A stretch of DNA of 64,000 nt from NCBI GenBank assembly GCA_964608265.1, contig CAZSNP010000013.1, positions 1-64,000 of the forward strand. Direction: 5' to 3'. Below the pieces are notes generated by a model. It was not told the origin of the DNA. It did not search any database and worked only from the letters and a program-made list of their open reading frames with translations. The stretch comes from JANWXR01 sp964608265 (GTDB lineage: Bacteria; Chloroflexota; Anaerolineae; Anaerolineales; UBA6663). A program made the translations under genes and the position numbers. Numbering within the stretch: the stretch's first letter is position 1; every line of letters starts with the position of its first letter. Below are positions 51,934-60,314 of the stretch, one piece after another.

Positions 51934-51986
51934 CTTGTCCAAATGATACCATCGCTAACAGAGTACTAAATGGATGGCGGTATGAC

Positions 51987-53255
51987 TCACGTCACCTCCG
52001 GCGTCGCGGCCGAATATTTCTCGTACAGCCTTGCCTCGATCACGCGCCGCATCCGCATGACGGCTTCGTAGATTTCGACGAACGTGGTGTAGATCGGCGC
52101 CAGGCCGAAACGGATGTTGTCGGGGAAACGAAAGTCGGGGACGACGTTCATCGCTTCGATGAGGGCGCGATCAATCCGTAGCCCCTCCGGGTGGCCGAGC
52201 GAGACGTGCGAGCCGCGGCGCGCCGAGTCGCGAGGCGAGTTGAGACTGACGCCCAACGGTTGCAGCAGCGCCTCCCATAGCGCGATCAGGTATTCGGTCT
52301 GCCGCACCGATTTCGCGCGCAGCCGTTCCATCCCCGCCTCCAACAGCAACTCCACGCCCGGCTCCACCGCCGCCAGCGAGAGCATCGTCGGCGTGCCGGC
52401 GAGGAAGCGCGTCAGGCCCGGTGCGGGCCGGTAGTGCAGCTCCATCTCAAATTGGTCGCGCTGCCCGAACCAGCCCCAGATCGGGCTGCTCAGTCTCTCC
52501 TGCAAATCGGCGCGCACGTACAGAAAGGCCGGTGCGCCCGGCCCACCGTTGAGGTACTTGTACGTGCAACCGACGGCCAGCTCCACGTTGCAGGCGTTGA
52601 GCGCCACCGGCACCGCCCCGGCCGAGTGGCTCAAATCCCACAAGGCCCACGCCCCGGCGCGATGGGCGATGTCGGTGACCGCGCGCATGTCGTGTAGTTG
52701 GCCGCTCTTGAACTCCACGTGCGAGAGCGTGAGCAGCGCGGTATCCGCATCCACGGCCTGGGCGATTTCCTCCGGCGAGACGGTCAGCCCATCTCTGGAA
52801 TGAACAAGGCGCAATTCGCAGCCCAGCGCCTGCGCGATGCCCTGCAAGAGATAAACATCCGAAGGAAAGTTGAGGTCGTCGGTGACGATGACGCGCCGAG
52901 CGGGGTTGGCCTGCAGGGCCGCGTGCACGAGTTTGTAGAAGTTGACCGAAGTCGAGTCGGTCACCAGCACTTCCTCGGCCCGCGCACCGACGAGTTGCGC
53001 GATCCGGCCGCCGATGCGCTGCGGGGCCGTGAACCACCCTTCCCCCCAGCCGCGGATAAGCCGCTGCCCCCACTCACGGTCGGCCACCTCCCGTAGCCGG
53101 GCCGCCGTGCGCTTCGGCAATCGCCCGAGCGAATTCCCATCCATATAAATCAAATTCGGATCATCCACCACGAACTCAGCCCGAAAGTGTGCGAGCTCAT
53201 CGGCGGCATCAAGGTGTTCGGCGTCGGCGCGGTCGGTGAGGGGGTGATTGGGCAT
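51987..53255 (-). CDS. kynU: Kynureninase
   Basis: PLP enzyme cleaving kynurenine or 3-hydroxykynurenine to (3-hydroxy)anthranilate and alanine. 422 residues of type I aminotransferase fold: LIYMDGNSLGRLPKRT (about 35-50), VTDSTSVNFYKLVHA, LSHVEFKSGQLHDM, ALWDLSHSAGAVPVAL with the PLP-binding Asp, CTYKYLNGGPGAPAF with the Schiff-base Lys, and HVSLGHPEG near the C-terminus. No other kyn genes are in the window. TATAAT 7 nt before the ATG predicts a leaderless mRNA. Divergent from padR. Confidence 0.95.
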   Translation of the reverse strand: MPNHPLTDRADAEHLDAADELAHFRAEFVVDDPNLIYMDGNSLGRLPKRTAARLREVADREWGQRLIRGWGEGWFTAPQRIGGRIAQLVGARAEEVLVTDSTSVNFYKLVHAALQANPARRVIVTDDLNFPSDVYLLQGIAQALGCELRLVHSRDGLTVSPEEIAQAVDADTALLTLSHVEFKSGQLHDMRAVTDIAHRAGAWALWDLSHSAGAVPVALNACNVELAVGCTYKYLNGGPGAPAFLYVRADLQERLSSPIWGWFGQRDQFEMELHYRPAPGLTRFLAGTPTMLSLAAVEPGVELLLEAGMERLRAKSVRQTEYLIALWEALLQPLGVSLNSPRDSARRGSHVSLGHPEGLRIDRALIEAMNVVPDFRFPDNIRFGLAPIYTTFVEIYEAVMRMRRVIEARLYEKYSAATPEVT

Positions 53256-53262
53256 GCGCGCG

Positions 53263-53268
53263 ATTATA
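53263..53268 (-). promoter_or_regulatory. -10 box of kynU, leaderless arrangement
   Basis: TATAAT on the minus strand with 7 nt (all G/C) to the ATG; no Shine-Dalgarno in between. Confidence 0.55.
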
Positions 53269-53293
53269 GTCGTGCGCCCGTGACGATGTCAGC

Positions 53294-53378
53294 CGGATGT
53301 CGGTTGACGGATTCACTCACCGGGTTTATCCTTTGGCCGCAAACTATTAACCTGTGGAGTAAATAGCGGATGTCGGTT
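53294..53378 (+). promoter_or_regulatory. padR promoter with a repeated 12-mer
   Basis: TTGACG (53304-53309), 17-bp spacer and TATCCT (53327-53332) form a good promoter. The 12-mer CGGATGTCGGTT occurs at 53294-53305, touching the -35, and at 53367-53378, across the padR ATG. The first copy continues as 7-bp units (CGGATGT, CGGTTGA, CGGATTC). It may be an autoregulatory operator or another heptamer array; it lacks the ATGT-N8-ACAT pattern of classical PadR sites. Confidence 0.5.
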
Positions 53379-53960
53379 CGATTTGCGTTACTGGGGCTGC
53401 TGGCACATCGGCCTCGGCACGGTTACGAGTTACACGCCGCGTTCGAGGCGCTGGTCGGCGGCGAGCAGAACTGGGATGTGAAACCGGCCCAGATTTACAC
53501 CACACTGGCCCGGCTGGAAGAATCCGGGCTGGTGGCCTACGAGGGTGCGGAGCAGGTGGGCGGGCCGGAGAAATACAACTACGCCATCACCCGCGCTGGC
53601 CGCGCCGAGTTGATTGCCTGGTTCGCTTCCGGTGTGGAGCGCGAGCACAACCGCGACGAGTTCTTTCTCAAGCTGATGCTGGCGCTGCTCACCGGCGAAG
53701 CCAGCCCGCGCAAATTGATCCAGACCCAGCGTGTGAAGTTGTATCAAGACCTGCACGCCGTCACCACGCGCCGCAACCGGTGCGACCCGAAGCGCGAGCT
53801 GGCGCGCATTCTGTTGTTCGATAAAGCCATCATGCACCTCGAGGCCGATGTGCGCTGGCTCGATATGCTTGAAGGGCGTCTGGATGAAGTGAAAAGACAG
53901 CCGTTGCCCGAGCCGGAAGCCAAACCGCGCGGGCGACCGAAGAAAGTTTCGGAGGAATAA
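53370..53960 (+). CDS. PadR-family transcriptional regulator
   Basis: 196 residues. Winged helix at the N-terminus (ALLGLLAHRPRHGYELHAAF, QIYTTLARLEESGLVAYEGA, YAITRAGRAELIAWF) and a C-terminal dimerisation helix pair (about 110-175). PadR proteins usually repress adjacent exporter genes and release DNA on binding a drug or phenolic. It overlaps nothing and ends 1 bp before the ABC ATPase, so it is the first gene of a regulator-ATPase-permease operon. The tail is basic (KPRGRPKK). Confidence 0.92.
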   Translation: MSVRFALLGLLAHRPRHGYELHAAFEALVGGEQNWDVKPAQIYTTLARLEESGLVAYEGAEQVGGPEKYNYAITRAGRAELIAWFASGVEREHNRDEFFLKLMLALLTGEASPRKLIQTQRVKLYQDLHAVTTRRNRCDPKRELARILLFDKAIMHLEADVRWLDMLEGRLDEVKRQPLPEPEAKPRGRPKKVSEE

Positions 53961-53961
53961 C

Positions 53962-54711
53962 ATGTCCCTCATTCGCACCGAAAACCTGACCAAGATTTAT
54001 GGCACGGGCGAAACCGCCGTCACTGCGCTCGACCGCGTGAGCGTGGCGGTGGACGCCGGCGAGTTCGTGGCGGTGATGGGGCCGAGCGGCTGCGGAAAAT
54101 CCACGCTGCTGCATTTGCTCGGCGGGCTGGATCGCGCCACTTCGGGCCGGGTGCTGATTGACGGCGCTGATCTTTCGACGCTCAACGACGCGCGGCTCAC
54201 CGAACTGCGTCGCCGCCAGATCGGTTTTGTCTTTCAATTCTTCAATCTCATCCCGGTGCTCAGCGCCGCCGAGAACGCCGCGCTGCCGCTCACGCTCGAC
54301 GGCGCCGCGCCCTCCGCCGCGCAATCAAAGGCGCGCGAGTGGCTGACGAAAATCGGCCTCGGCAACCGGCTGCATCACCGGCCCGATCAACTGTCGGGTG
54401 GGCAGCAACAGCGGGTGGCAATGGCCCGCGCGCTGGCCGCCGAGCCGGCCCTCATCCTCGCCGACGAACCGACCGGCAACCTCGACTCGCGCGCGGCGGA
54501 TGAGATCGCCGGGCTGCTGCGCCAGGCCTCGGAGGAATGGGGCCGCGCGGTGGTGATGGTCACGCACGACCCGCGCATCGCCGCTTACGCCGACCGCATC
54601 ATCTTCTTGAAAGATGGCAGCGTGGTGGATGAGACCCGCCTGAACGCCGACGACCGCGCCGACGATTCGGATGCGTTGCGCGAGAAAGTCGCGGCGTTGC
54701 AAACGCATTGA
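53962..54711 (+). CDS. ABC transporter ATP-binding protein (LolD/MacB type)
   Basis: 249 residues: Walker A GPSGCGKSTLLHL (about 39-51), Q loop QIGFVFQFFNLIPVL, signature LSGGQQQRVAMARAL, Walker B LILADEPTGNLDS and H-loop VMVTHDPR. Exporters of this class power FtsX-type permeases that move lipids, peptides or drugs by mechanotransmission. The permease follows 25 bp downstream. It is the only ATPase of this type in the window and might also serve the orphan permeases at 38.6-41.2 kb. Confidence 0.95.
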   Translation: MSLIRTENLTKIYGTGETAVTALDRVSVAVDAGEFVAVMGPSGCGKSTLLHLLGGLDRATSGRVLIDGADLSTLNDARLTELRRRQIGFVFQFFNLIPVLSAAENAALPLTLDGAAPSAAQSKAREWLTKIGLGNRLHHRPDQLSGGQQQRVAMARALAAEPALILADEPTGNLDSRAADEIAGLLRQASEEWGRAVVMVTHDPRIAAYADRIIFLKDGSVVDETRLNADDRADDSDALREKVAALQTH

Positions 54712-54736
54712 GTGATCAGTGTTTTGGAGGAGTTGC

Positions 54737-57289
54737 ATGTTCAACCTCACCCTCGCTACCCGTTATCTCTTTGGCCGCCCGCTGCGCACGGCGCTGACGA
54801 CGCTGGCCATCGTCTTCGGCGTGCTCGTCATCTTCGGCATGAACACGCTGCTGCCCGCCTTCATCAATGCCTTTCAGGCCAATGCCATGGCCCTCGCCGA
54901 ACAGTCCGACGCAACTATCACCAGCAAAACCGGTGAAGCATTCCCGTTGAGTGTGGCGGACACAGTGGCCGGGGTCGCGGGCGTGAGCGCCGTCTCGGCC
55001 AGGCTGGAGCGCCCGCTCAACCTGCCCCCGGACTATTTCGACCGCGACCCCGCGACACCCGACCGGGTGGCCTCCGTTTCGCTGGTGGGCGGCGACCCCG
55101 ACACGCTGCGCGCGATGGGTTTCTACACCGTGGACCAAGGGCGCTTCATCACCGCTGAGGATGAGGGCGTGGCCGTCATTTCACGCTCGCTCGCCGAAGA
55201 CATTGCCGCTGGCCTGGGCGATAGGCTGGAACTGCCCACGCCCACCGGCGTGGCCCGGTTGACCATCGTCGGGCTGCTGCCGCACCGGCGCACGCCGGGC
55301 AACGAGGCCGTGCTCGTGCCGCTGGCATACGCGCAGCAACTCTTGAACATGCCCGGCAGGATCAACATCATTGACGCCAACTTCGACACCGCCGAGGCCG
55401 CGCGCCGCGCGCAGATCGAAGATGCGCTCACGGCCGCGCTGGGCAACCACTACACCATCGGCGTCATTCAGGCCGGCGCGGAAATCCTCACCAACATCAA
55501 GACGGCGCAGGCCATCATGAACTTCCTCGGCACGCTGGGGTTGCTGATGGGCGGCTTCATCATCTTCAACACCTTCCGCACGATTGTGGCCGAGCGCAGG
55601 CGCGACATCGGCATGTTGCGGGCCATCGGCGCCAATCAGAAAACCATCCTGACGTTGATTTTGACCGAAGGCCTGGTGCAGGGAGTGATCGGCACGACGC
55701 TCGGTTTGCTGTTGGGCTACGGGCTGGGCTGGGTCGCAGCCAGCGCCCTCGGCACCGTTGGGCGGCAATTCCTCAACATCAACGTCGGCGCGCCGGTGGT
55801 GACGGTGGGGCTGGTGGTGGTTTCGATTGTGATGGGGGTGGGCATCACGCTTCTGGCGGGATTGTTGCCCGCCCGCGCGGCCAGCCGCGTCACGCCGCTC
55901 GAGGCGCTGCGGCCTTCGGTGGGCGAGGCGATCTTCAAGCCGCTGGCCACGATCAGCTTTTGGGTTGGCGTGGCCTGCGTCGCCCTCGCCATCATCGCCA
56001 TCGTCTCAGGCAACACCGGCCTGATCTCGCTTGGGGCGCTGCTGGTCGTCGTGGGTTTGGTGTTGATTGGGCCGGCGCTGGTGCAGCCGATTGCGCGCCT
56101 GTTCGGCCTGCTGCTGGCGCTGGTCTTTGCGCGGGCCGGCACGGCGCAGCTGGCGGAGGGCAATTTGGCGCGCCAGCCCACGCGCGCCGCGGTGACCGCC
56201 TCCACCACCATGATCGCGCTGGCGATCGTGGTGATGGCCTCGAGCATCCTCGCCAGCGTATCGGGCACCTTCATCAACATGTTGCAGAACACGCTGAACA
56301 GCGACTATCTGCTCATGCCGCCGACAATTGCGGTGTGGGGGTTGAACGTGGGCGCGTCGCCCGACCTGGCCGATGAGCTGCGCGCGGTGGACGGCGTGGC
56401 CGTGGTCAGCACGCAGCGTTTCGCGGCGAGCGAAGTGAACGGCGTGGCTGTGGGCGTGCTCGGCATCGAGCCGGTGTCGTATCAGGCTACCAGTGATCTG
56501 GAATTCATAGAGGGCGAGAGGGACGCCGCGTATGCCGCGCTGGAGGGTGGGCGCAGCGCCATCATCAACGGCGTGCTGAAATCCACCGCCCGGCTCAACG
56601 TGGGCGATGAAGTTCAATTGCTCACGCCCAGCGGCGAAGCGACCTATGAGATCGTGGCGGTGGCGAGCGACTACCTCAACGCCAAGACCACCACCGTGTA
56701 CATCTCGCACGCCAACATCGCCGCCGACTTTGGCCGCACGGAGGATGTGTTCCTGCGCGTCAACCGCGCGCCGGCGGCCGACCCGGCGCAAGTCGAAGCG
56801 GGTCTGCGCGAAGTGCTCAAGCCGTATCCCCAGTTCCGGTTGATCGTCGGGCAGGAGTACATTGATGAGAACATCAAACTCTTTGACTCGGTGTTTCTGG
56901 GGATGTTCGTGCTGGTGCTGTTCCTCGCCATCCCTTCGCTGATCGCGATGGTGAACACGCTGGCCATCGGCGTCATCGAGCGCACGCGCGAGATCGGGAT
57001 GCTGCGCGCGGTGGGCGCGACCCGTAACCAGATCCGCACCATCGTTCTGGCCGAGGCGCTGATTCTCGCCGCGATTGGCACGGCGTTTGGCCTGCTCTCC
57101 GGCGTCTACCTCGGCTACATGGCGATCAACGCTTTCGGCGCGTTGGGTTTCCCCATGGATTACAGTTTCTCGGGCAATGGGTTGATCCTGGCGACGGCGG
57201 CCGGCCTGCTCTTCGGCGCGTTAGCGGCCATCATCCCGGCCCGACAAGCCGCGCGGCTCGAGGTGGTGCAGGCGCTGCGGTACGAGTGA
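54737..57289 (+). CDS. FtsX-domain ABC permease with duplicated core
   Basis: 850 residues, about ten helices in two FtsX repeats: the first membrane block around 260-400 (AERRRDIGMLRAIGANQKTI, then ILTEGLVQGVIGTTLGL) and the second at the C-terminus around 725-850 (ERTREIGMLRAVGATRNQIR), with extracytoplasmic domains after helix 1 and in the middle. This is the long LolC/YbbP-like form that acts as one chain with two ATPase copies. GGAGGAG 5-6 nt before ATG 54737 fixes the start. Regulated with padR. Confidence 0.93.
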   Translation: MFNLTLATRYLFGRPLRTALTTLAIVFGVLVIFGMNTLLPAFINAFQANAMALAEQSDATITSKTGEAFPLSVADTVAGVAGVSAVSARLERPLNLPPDYFDRDPATPDRVASVSLVGGDPDTLRAMGFYTVDQGRFITAEDEGVAVISRSLAEDIAAGLGDRLELPTPTGVARLTIVGLLPHRRTPGNEAVLVPLAYAQQLLNMPGRINIIDANFDTAEAARRAQIEDALTAALGNHYTIGVIQAGAEILTNIKTAQAIMNFLGTLGLLMGGFIIFNTFRTIVAERRRDIGMLRAIGANQKTILTLILTEGLVQGVIGTTLGLLLGYGLGWVAASALGTVGRQFLNINVGAPVVTVGLVVVSIVMGVGITLLAGLLPARAASRVTPLEALRPSVGEAIFKPLATISFWVGVACVALAIIAIVSGNTGLISLGALLVVVGLVLIGPALVQPIARLFGLLLALVFARAGTAQLAEGNLARQPTRAAVTASTTMIALAIVVMASSILASVSGTFINMLQNTLNSDYLLMPPTIAVWGLNVGASPDLADELRAVDGVAVVSTQRFAASEVNGVAVGVLGIEPVSYQATSDLEFIEGERDAAYAALEGGRSAIINGVLKSTARLNVGDEVQLLTPSGEATYEIVAVASDYLNAKTTTVYISHANIAADFGRTEDVFLRVNRAPAADPAQVEAGLREVLKPYPQFRLIVGQEYIDENIKLFDSVFLGMFVLVLFLAIPSLIAMVNTLAIGVIERTREIGMLRAVGATRNQIRTIVLAEALILAAIGTAFGLLSGVYLGYMAINAFGALGFPMDYSFSGNGLILATAAGLLFGALAAIIPARQAARLEVVQALRYE

Positions 57290-57485
57290 TCACTGAGGCG
57301 ATGAGAGGCACTGATAGGTGTCATACAAGTGATTCAAAAACAACCACGGATTTCGCGGATGACACGGATTGATAAACACCCCGTTGACCGCTGGCCCTTA
57401 CCGTCGCCCGGCCGGGGTGGCGACTCCGATGAACGCGGGCGTCAAATTGAGTTTCAGGGCCAGCATGTTCATCATTGCTGGCCGC
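57290..57485. other. Intergenic stretch, degenerate repeat sequence
   Basis: 196 bp between convergent genes. It contains short GATCACT/GCACTGA-like words and a CAACCACGGATTTCGCGGATG segment related to that before mscS. No gene, clear hairpin or promoter is visible. Confidence 0.5.
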
Positions 57486-58262
57486 TTATCCGTTATGGGC
57501 GTCAAAGAACTGTGAGATCGCGCGCGCGACCTCGAGCGGGCGCGTCATCGTCGGCACGTGGCCGGCGCCGGGCAGGGTGATGAGCGTGGCGTTCGGCAGC
57601 CTCTGCGCCAGCCGCTGCGAGGCTTCCACCGGCAGTATCCGATCCGCCTCGCCGTGCAGGATGAGGGTGGGCTGGGTGATGGTGTGCAACTCGCTGCGCA
57701 GGTCAACGCCGCTGGCCGCCAGGTGCAGGGCGATGGCCGCCTCCGGCGCAGCGCGGTCGAGGATCTGCCGTCCCCAGCGTTTGATGTGCTCGCAATCCGG
57801 CTCGGGCACACAGGCCTCGACGAACCAATCGAGCGTGGCGGTGTAAGCGGTTTGCATACCGCGCAGGAAGGCGTCGCTCTCCGGCGGGGTCTCGCGATAG
57901 TACAGCCCATCCACGATCACCAACCCCGCGATTCGCGCCGGATTCCTGAGTGCGGCCCCCAGCGCGGTGAGCGCCCCGGCGGATTCCGCCGCCAGCACGC
58001 ACCGCTCGACGCGATACGCATCGAGTACGGCGAAGACATCACTTACCAGCGTTTCGAAGCTGATCGATTCCACCGGTGCGAGCGTCGCGCCCGCGCCGCG
58101 ATGATCATAGGCAATAGTCCGCCACGATTCACTCAGCGTTGCAAACGGCTCGGCCCACAGCTCCCAACTCCCGATCCATCCGCCGATGCCGACGATGACG
58201 GGGCCATGCGCCGGGCCAAAGGCAATGGTGTAGATTTTCGCATCGCCGACGGGGATGAACAT
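57486..58262 (-). CDS. Alpha/beta hydrolase
   Basis: 258 residues. Oxyanion region VIVGIGGWIGSWELW (about 22-36), nucleophile elbow VLAAESAGALTAL with Ser in A-E-S-A-G (first Gly replaced by Ala, a tolerated variant), acid in LILHGEADRILP and His in LPGAGHVPTM. Substrate unknown; the fold covers esterases, lactonases and C-C hydrolases. It is the last gene of a three-gene unit after a creatininase-like and a UroD-like gene, 21 bp from the latter. Confidence 0.87.
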   Translation of the reverse strand: MFIPVGDAKIYTIAFGPAHGPVIVGIGGWIGSWELWAEPFATLSESWRTIAYDHRGAGATLAPVESISFETLVSDVFAVLDAYRVERCVLAAESAGALTALGAALRNPARIAGLVIVDGLYYRETPPESDAFLRGMQTAYTATLDWFVEACVPEPDCEHIKRWGRQILDRAAPEAAIALHLAASGVDLRSELHTITQPTLILHGEADRILPVEASQRLAQRLPNATLITLPGAGHVPTMTRPLEVARAISQFFDAHNG

Positions 58263-58283
58263 GGCATTCCTCTTCTCCGCGAG

Positions 58284-59258
58284 TTACGCAGAGCTCGCGC
58301 GTACGGCCCGCAGGTTGGCGCGCGGCGCGATGATGGGCACGACGCAGCCGGTGCCGAGGATGAAGCGCCGGTCGCCCGTCTGCGCGCGGGCGGCGCGGGC
58401 CTCGGCGCGCACCTGCTCCGGCGTCCCGTGCGCCATCGTTTCCCACTGGCGCAGCCCGCCGCAGACCGCGCCCGCGAAGCGCCGCTGCCCTTCCCTCAGA
58501 GTCGGCGGCGTCTCCTGATCGTGCCAGTTGATGACCTGCACGGGATAGCGCGCGACAAGATCGAACAGCACGTCGTCGCCGTGCAGGTGCGCGATGTTGA
58601 GCCACAGCCCCTGCGCGGCCCCGAGGATGCGCCGGTCGTACGGCTCGCCGAACTCGGCGTACTCGGCGCGCGAGAAGATGCGCGTGCTGGCGAACTGCAT
58701 CGCGTAGAACAGGCCATCCAGGCCGGTGCGCTTGGCTGCTTCGATGAAGCGCACCGTCGTCTCGGTGATGACTTCGAGCGCGCGCCGGAGCGGCTCGGGG
58801 TGCTGGCGCAGGTGAACGGGCAGAAGCTCCGGCCCGACGAGATTGCGGGCCTGGCTGAGCGGGCTGAAGATGGTTTGGATGAAAGGCGTCGTGCCGCGTA
58901 ATCCGTCACGGATCAAGCGCAACGCTTCGAGCTGCGCGCCGAGCGCTCCGGCCTCGGGGTCGAGCGGCTCGAGCTTCAGCCAGTCGTCCGGCGCGTGAAT
59001 GACGCGCGTTGTCTTCTCGCGCGTGCCCTCCGGGTTGCCGCGCCATTCATCGGCGAAGCCCCAATCGCGCAGACAGAACGAACTGGCCGGCGTGACTTTG
59101 ACGAAATCCCAGTCGTGCTGCGCCTGCCACTCGAGCGTGGCGGCGGCCAGATCGTCGGGGCGCTGGTCGTCTACGGGGAAGTGCCGCCACAGCGCGACGG
59201 GCGGGCGGTCTACGGGTTCGCCGCCGAGGGCGGCGCGGAGGCGCTGGTGCTTGTCCAT
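58284..59258 (-). CDS. Uroporphyrinogen decarboxylase-family protein
   Basis: 324 residues with the UroD (beta/alpha)8 pattern: RLRAALGGEPVDRPPVALWR (about 6-25), WDFVKVTPASSFCLRDWG, LDGLFYAMQFASTR, NIAHLHGDDVLFDLVARYPV, INWHDQETPP and a final RRFILGTGCVVPIIAPRANL, where UroD/MtaA enzymes have GxGCxVP. The arginine pair of true HemE is not evident, so a corrinoid methyltransferase (MtaA/CmuA-like) or other decarboxylase is as likely as heme synthesis. It starts 9 bp after the creatininase-like gene. Confidence 0.85.
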   Translation of the reverse strand: MDKHQRLRAALGGEPVDRPPVALWRHFPVDDQRPDDLAAATLEWQAQHDWDFVKVTPASSFCLRDWGFADEWRGNPEGTREKTTRVIHAPDDWLKLEPLDPEAGALGAQLEALRLIRDGLRGTTPFIQTIFSPLSQARNLVGPELLPVHLRQHPEPLRRALEVITETTVRFIEAAKRTGLDGLFYAMQFASTRIFSRAEYAEFGEPYDRRILGAAQGLWLNIAHLHGDDVLFDLVARYPVQVINWHDQETPPTLREGQRRFAGAVCGGLRQWETMAHGTPEQVRAEARAARAQTGDRRFILGTGCVVPIIAPRANLRAVRASSA

Positions 59259-59267
59259 GTTGACGCG

Positions 59268-60086
59268 TCAATGATGATCCACCCTCGGCCTTATGGGTAT
59301 GGTACGGAACTCGCGGGCCATCTCGATGAAGCGCTCGACGGTGAGATCGAAAAGGCGCCGGCCCAACTCCGGCGTGGCGGCGGCCGCATCCCCGGCGATG
59401 CCCTCCTTCGAGAACCTGCTCCACCAATCCTGCCATGCGTACGCCGACGGCTCGGGATGATCCCAATTGAAATACTTGAGCTTGAGCTGACCGATATCGC
59501 GATAGGCCAACGCCATTTGCACCCGCTCCGGGTGCAAATGGAGCATCATCGCCGTCTCGTACTCACAGGCGTGCGCGACCGACCCCCAGCCGCCCTTGCG
59601 CTCTTTGTCGAGCACGTCGGCGACCAGCGCCGGATTGACGGCGGCGTTCACCGTCGTCGCCGCGCAGATCATGCCCGTCTTCAGCACGCACTCGCGCGCG
59701 GCCAGATCGCAGAGGCTGGCGTTCGAGCCGTGCCCGTTGACGATGAAGATGTGGGTGAAGCCGTGCCGCGCCACCGAGATCGCCGTCTGCGCTAGGTAGG
59801 CCAGCGTCGTTTGAATGTCGATCGCAATCACGCCGGGGAAATCCATGTGATGCTCGTCGAGGCCGAAGGGGATGGTGGGCAGCACGAGCAGGTCGCCCCC
59901 GGCGCGCCGCCCGCACTCGGCCAGCACGCCTTCGAGGATGTCGTTGTCGGTGCTGAGCGACATGTGCGGGCCGTGATCCTCCACCGCGCCGATGGGGATG
60001 GCGACGACGGGCTGCGGCTGGCGCGCAATCGCCGCTCGCATCTCCGGCCAGGTGAGGTGATCGTAACGCCAGAACTCTTTGGCCAT
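59268..60086 (-). CDS. Creatininase-family amidohydrolase
   Basis: 272 residues. Metal ligands of the family are visible: PIGAVEDHGPHMSLSTDND (Glu, His, Asp about 33-48), FIVNGHGSNASLCDLAARE (NGHGxN) and HACEYETAMMLHLHPERV (Glu). Members hydrolyse creatinine or small cyclic amides, or deformylate precursors in cofactor synthesis. ATG 60086 has GGAG 7 nt upstream. First gene of the unit with the UroD-like and hydrolase genes. The upstream gap (60087-60196) holds a GGCGCTTCAGCGCC palindrome and no gene. Confidence 0.88.
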   Translation of the reverse strand: MAKEFWRYDHLTWPEMRAAIARQPQPVVAIPIGAVEDHGPHMSLSTDNDILEGVLAECGRRAGGDLLVLPTIPFGLDEHHMDFPGVIAIDIQTTLAYLAQTAISVARHGFTHIFIVNGHGSNASLCDLAARECVLKTGMICAATTVNAAVNPALVADVLDKERKGGWGSVAHACEYETAMMLHLHPERVQMALAYRDIGQLKLKYFNWDHPEPSAYAWQDWWSRFSKEGIAGDAAAATPELGRRLFDLTVERFIEMAREFRTIPIRPRVDHH

Positions 60087-60196
60087 GTGACACTCCATGA
60101 TGGCTCGTAGTAGGCGCTTCAGCGCCAAAGCGGACACTCCGAACTGGCACGATTCAACCCGGAAATGGCAAAGGGCGCAACTGCGGAGACGCGCCA

Positions 60197-60297
60197 GGGT
60201 GCATTTCTATATTTTGGCCGGGCCGCATCCTGAGCGGAGGCCCGCAGTTTTTGCGGGCCGCAGTCGAAGGAGCGGCCAATAATCTGGAATGCACCCC
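60197..60297. mobile_element. Third MITE-like element with 6-bp target duplication
   Basis: About 101 bp. Imperfect terminal inverted repeats: GGGTGCATT then, after ten poorly matched bases, GGCCG on the left, mirrored by CGGCC and AATGCACCCC on the right. GCGCCA flanks both ends (60191-60196 and 60298-60303). The centre holds a GCCCGCAGTTTTTGCGGGC hairpin. Layout (outer repeat, divergent spacer, second repeat block, 6-bp duplication) is the same as in the 4960-5112 element though the sequence differs. It lies directly after a broken hydrolase gene. Confidence 0.6.
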
Positions 60298-60314
60298 GCG
60301 CCACCGGAATCCGC

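Larger units (their letters stand above)
50677..51959. other. AT-richer accessory island flanked by a 9-bp direct repeat
   Basis: ATCGCTAAC occurs at 50677-50685, five bases past the tRNA-Leu end, and again at 51951-51959. Between them, from about 50780 on, base composition and codon use shift visibly to A/T, and three small unrelated genes replace the dense housekeeping style around. This fits horizontal acquisition at a tRNA 3' flank, but the repeat is short and no integrase is present. Confidence 0.45.
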
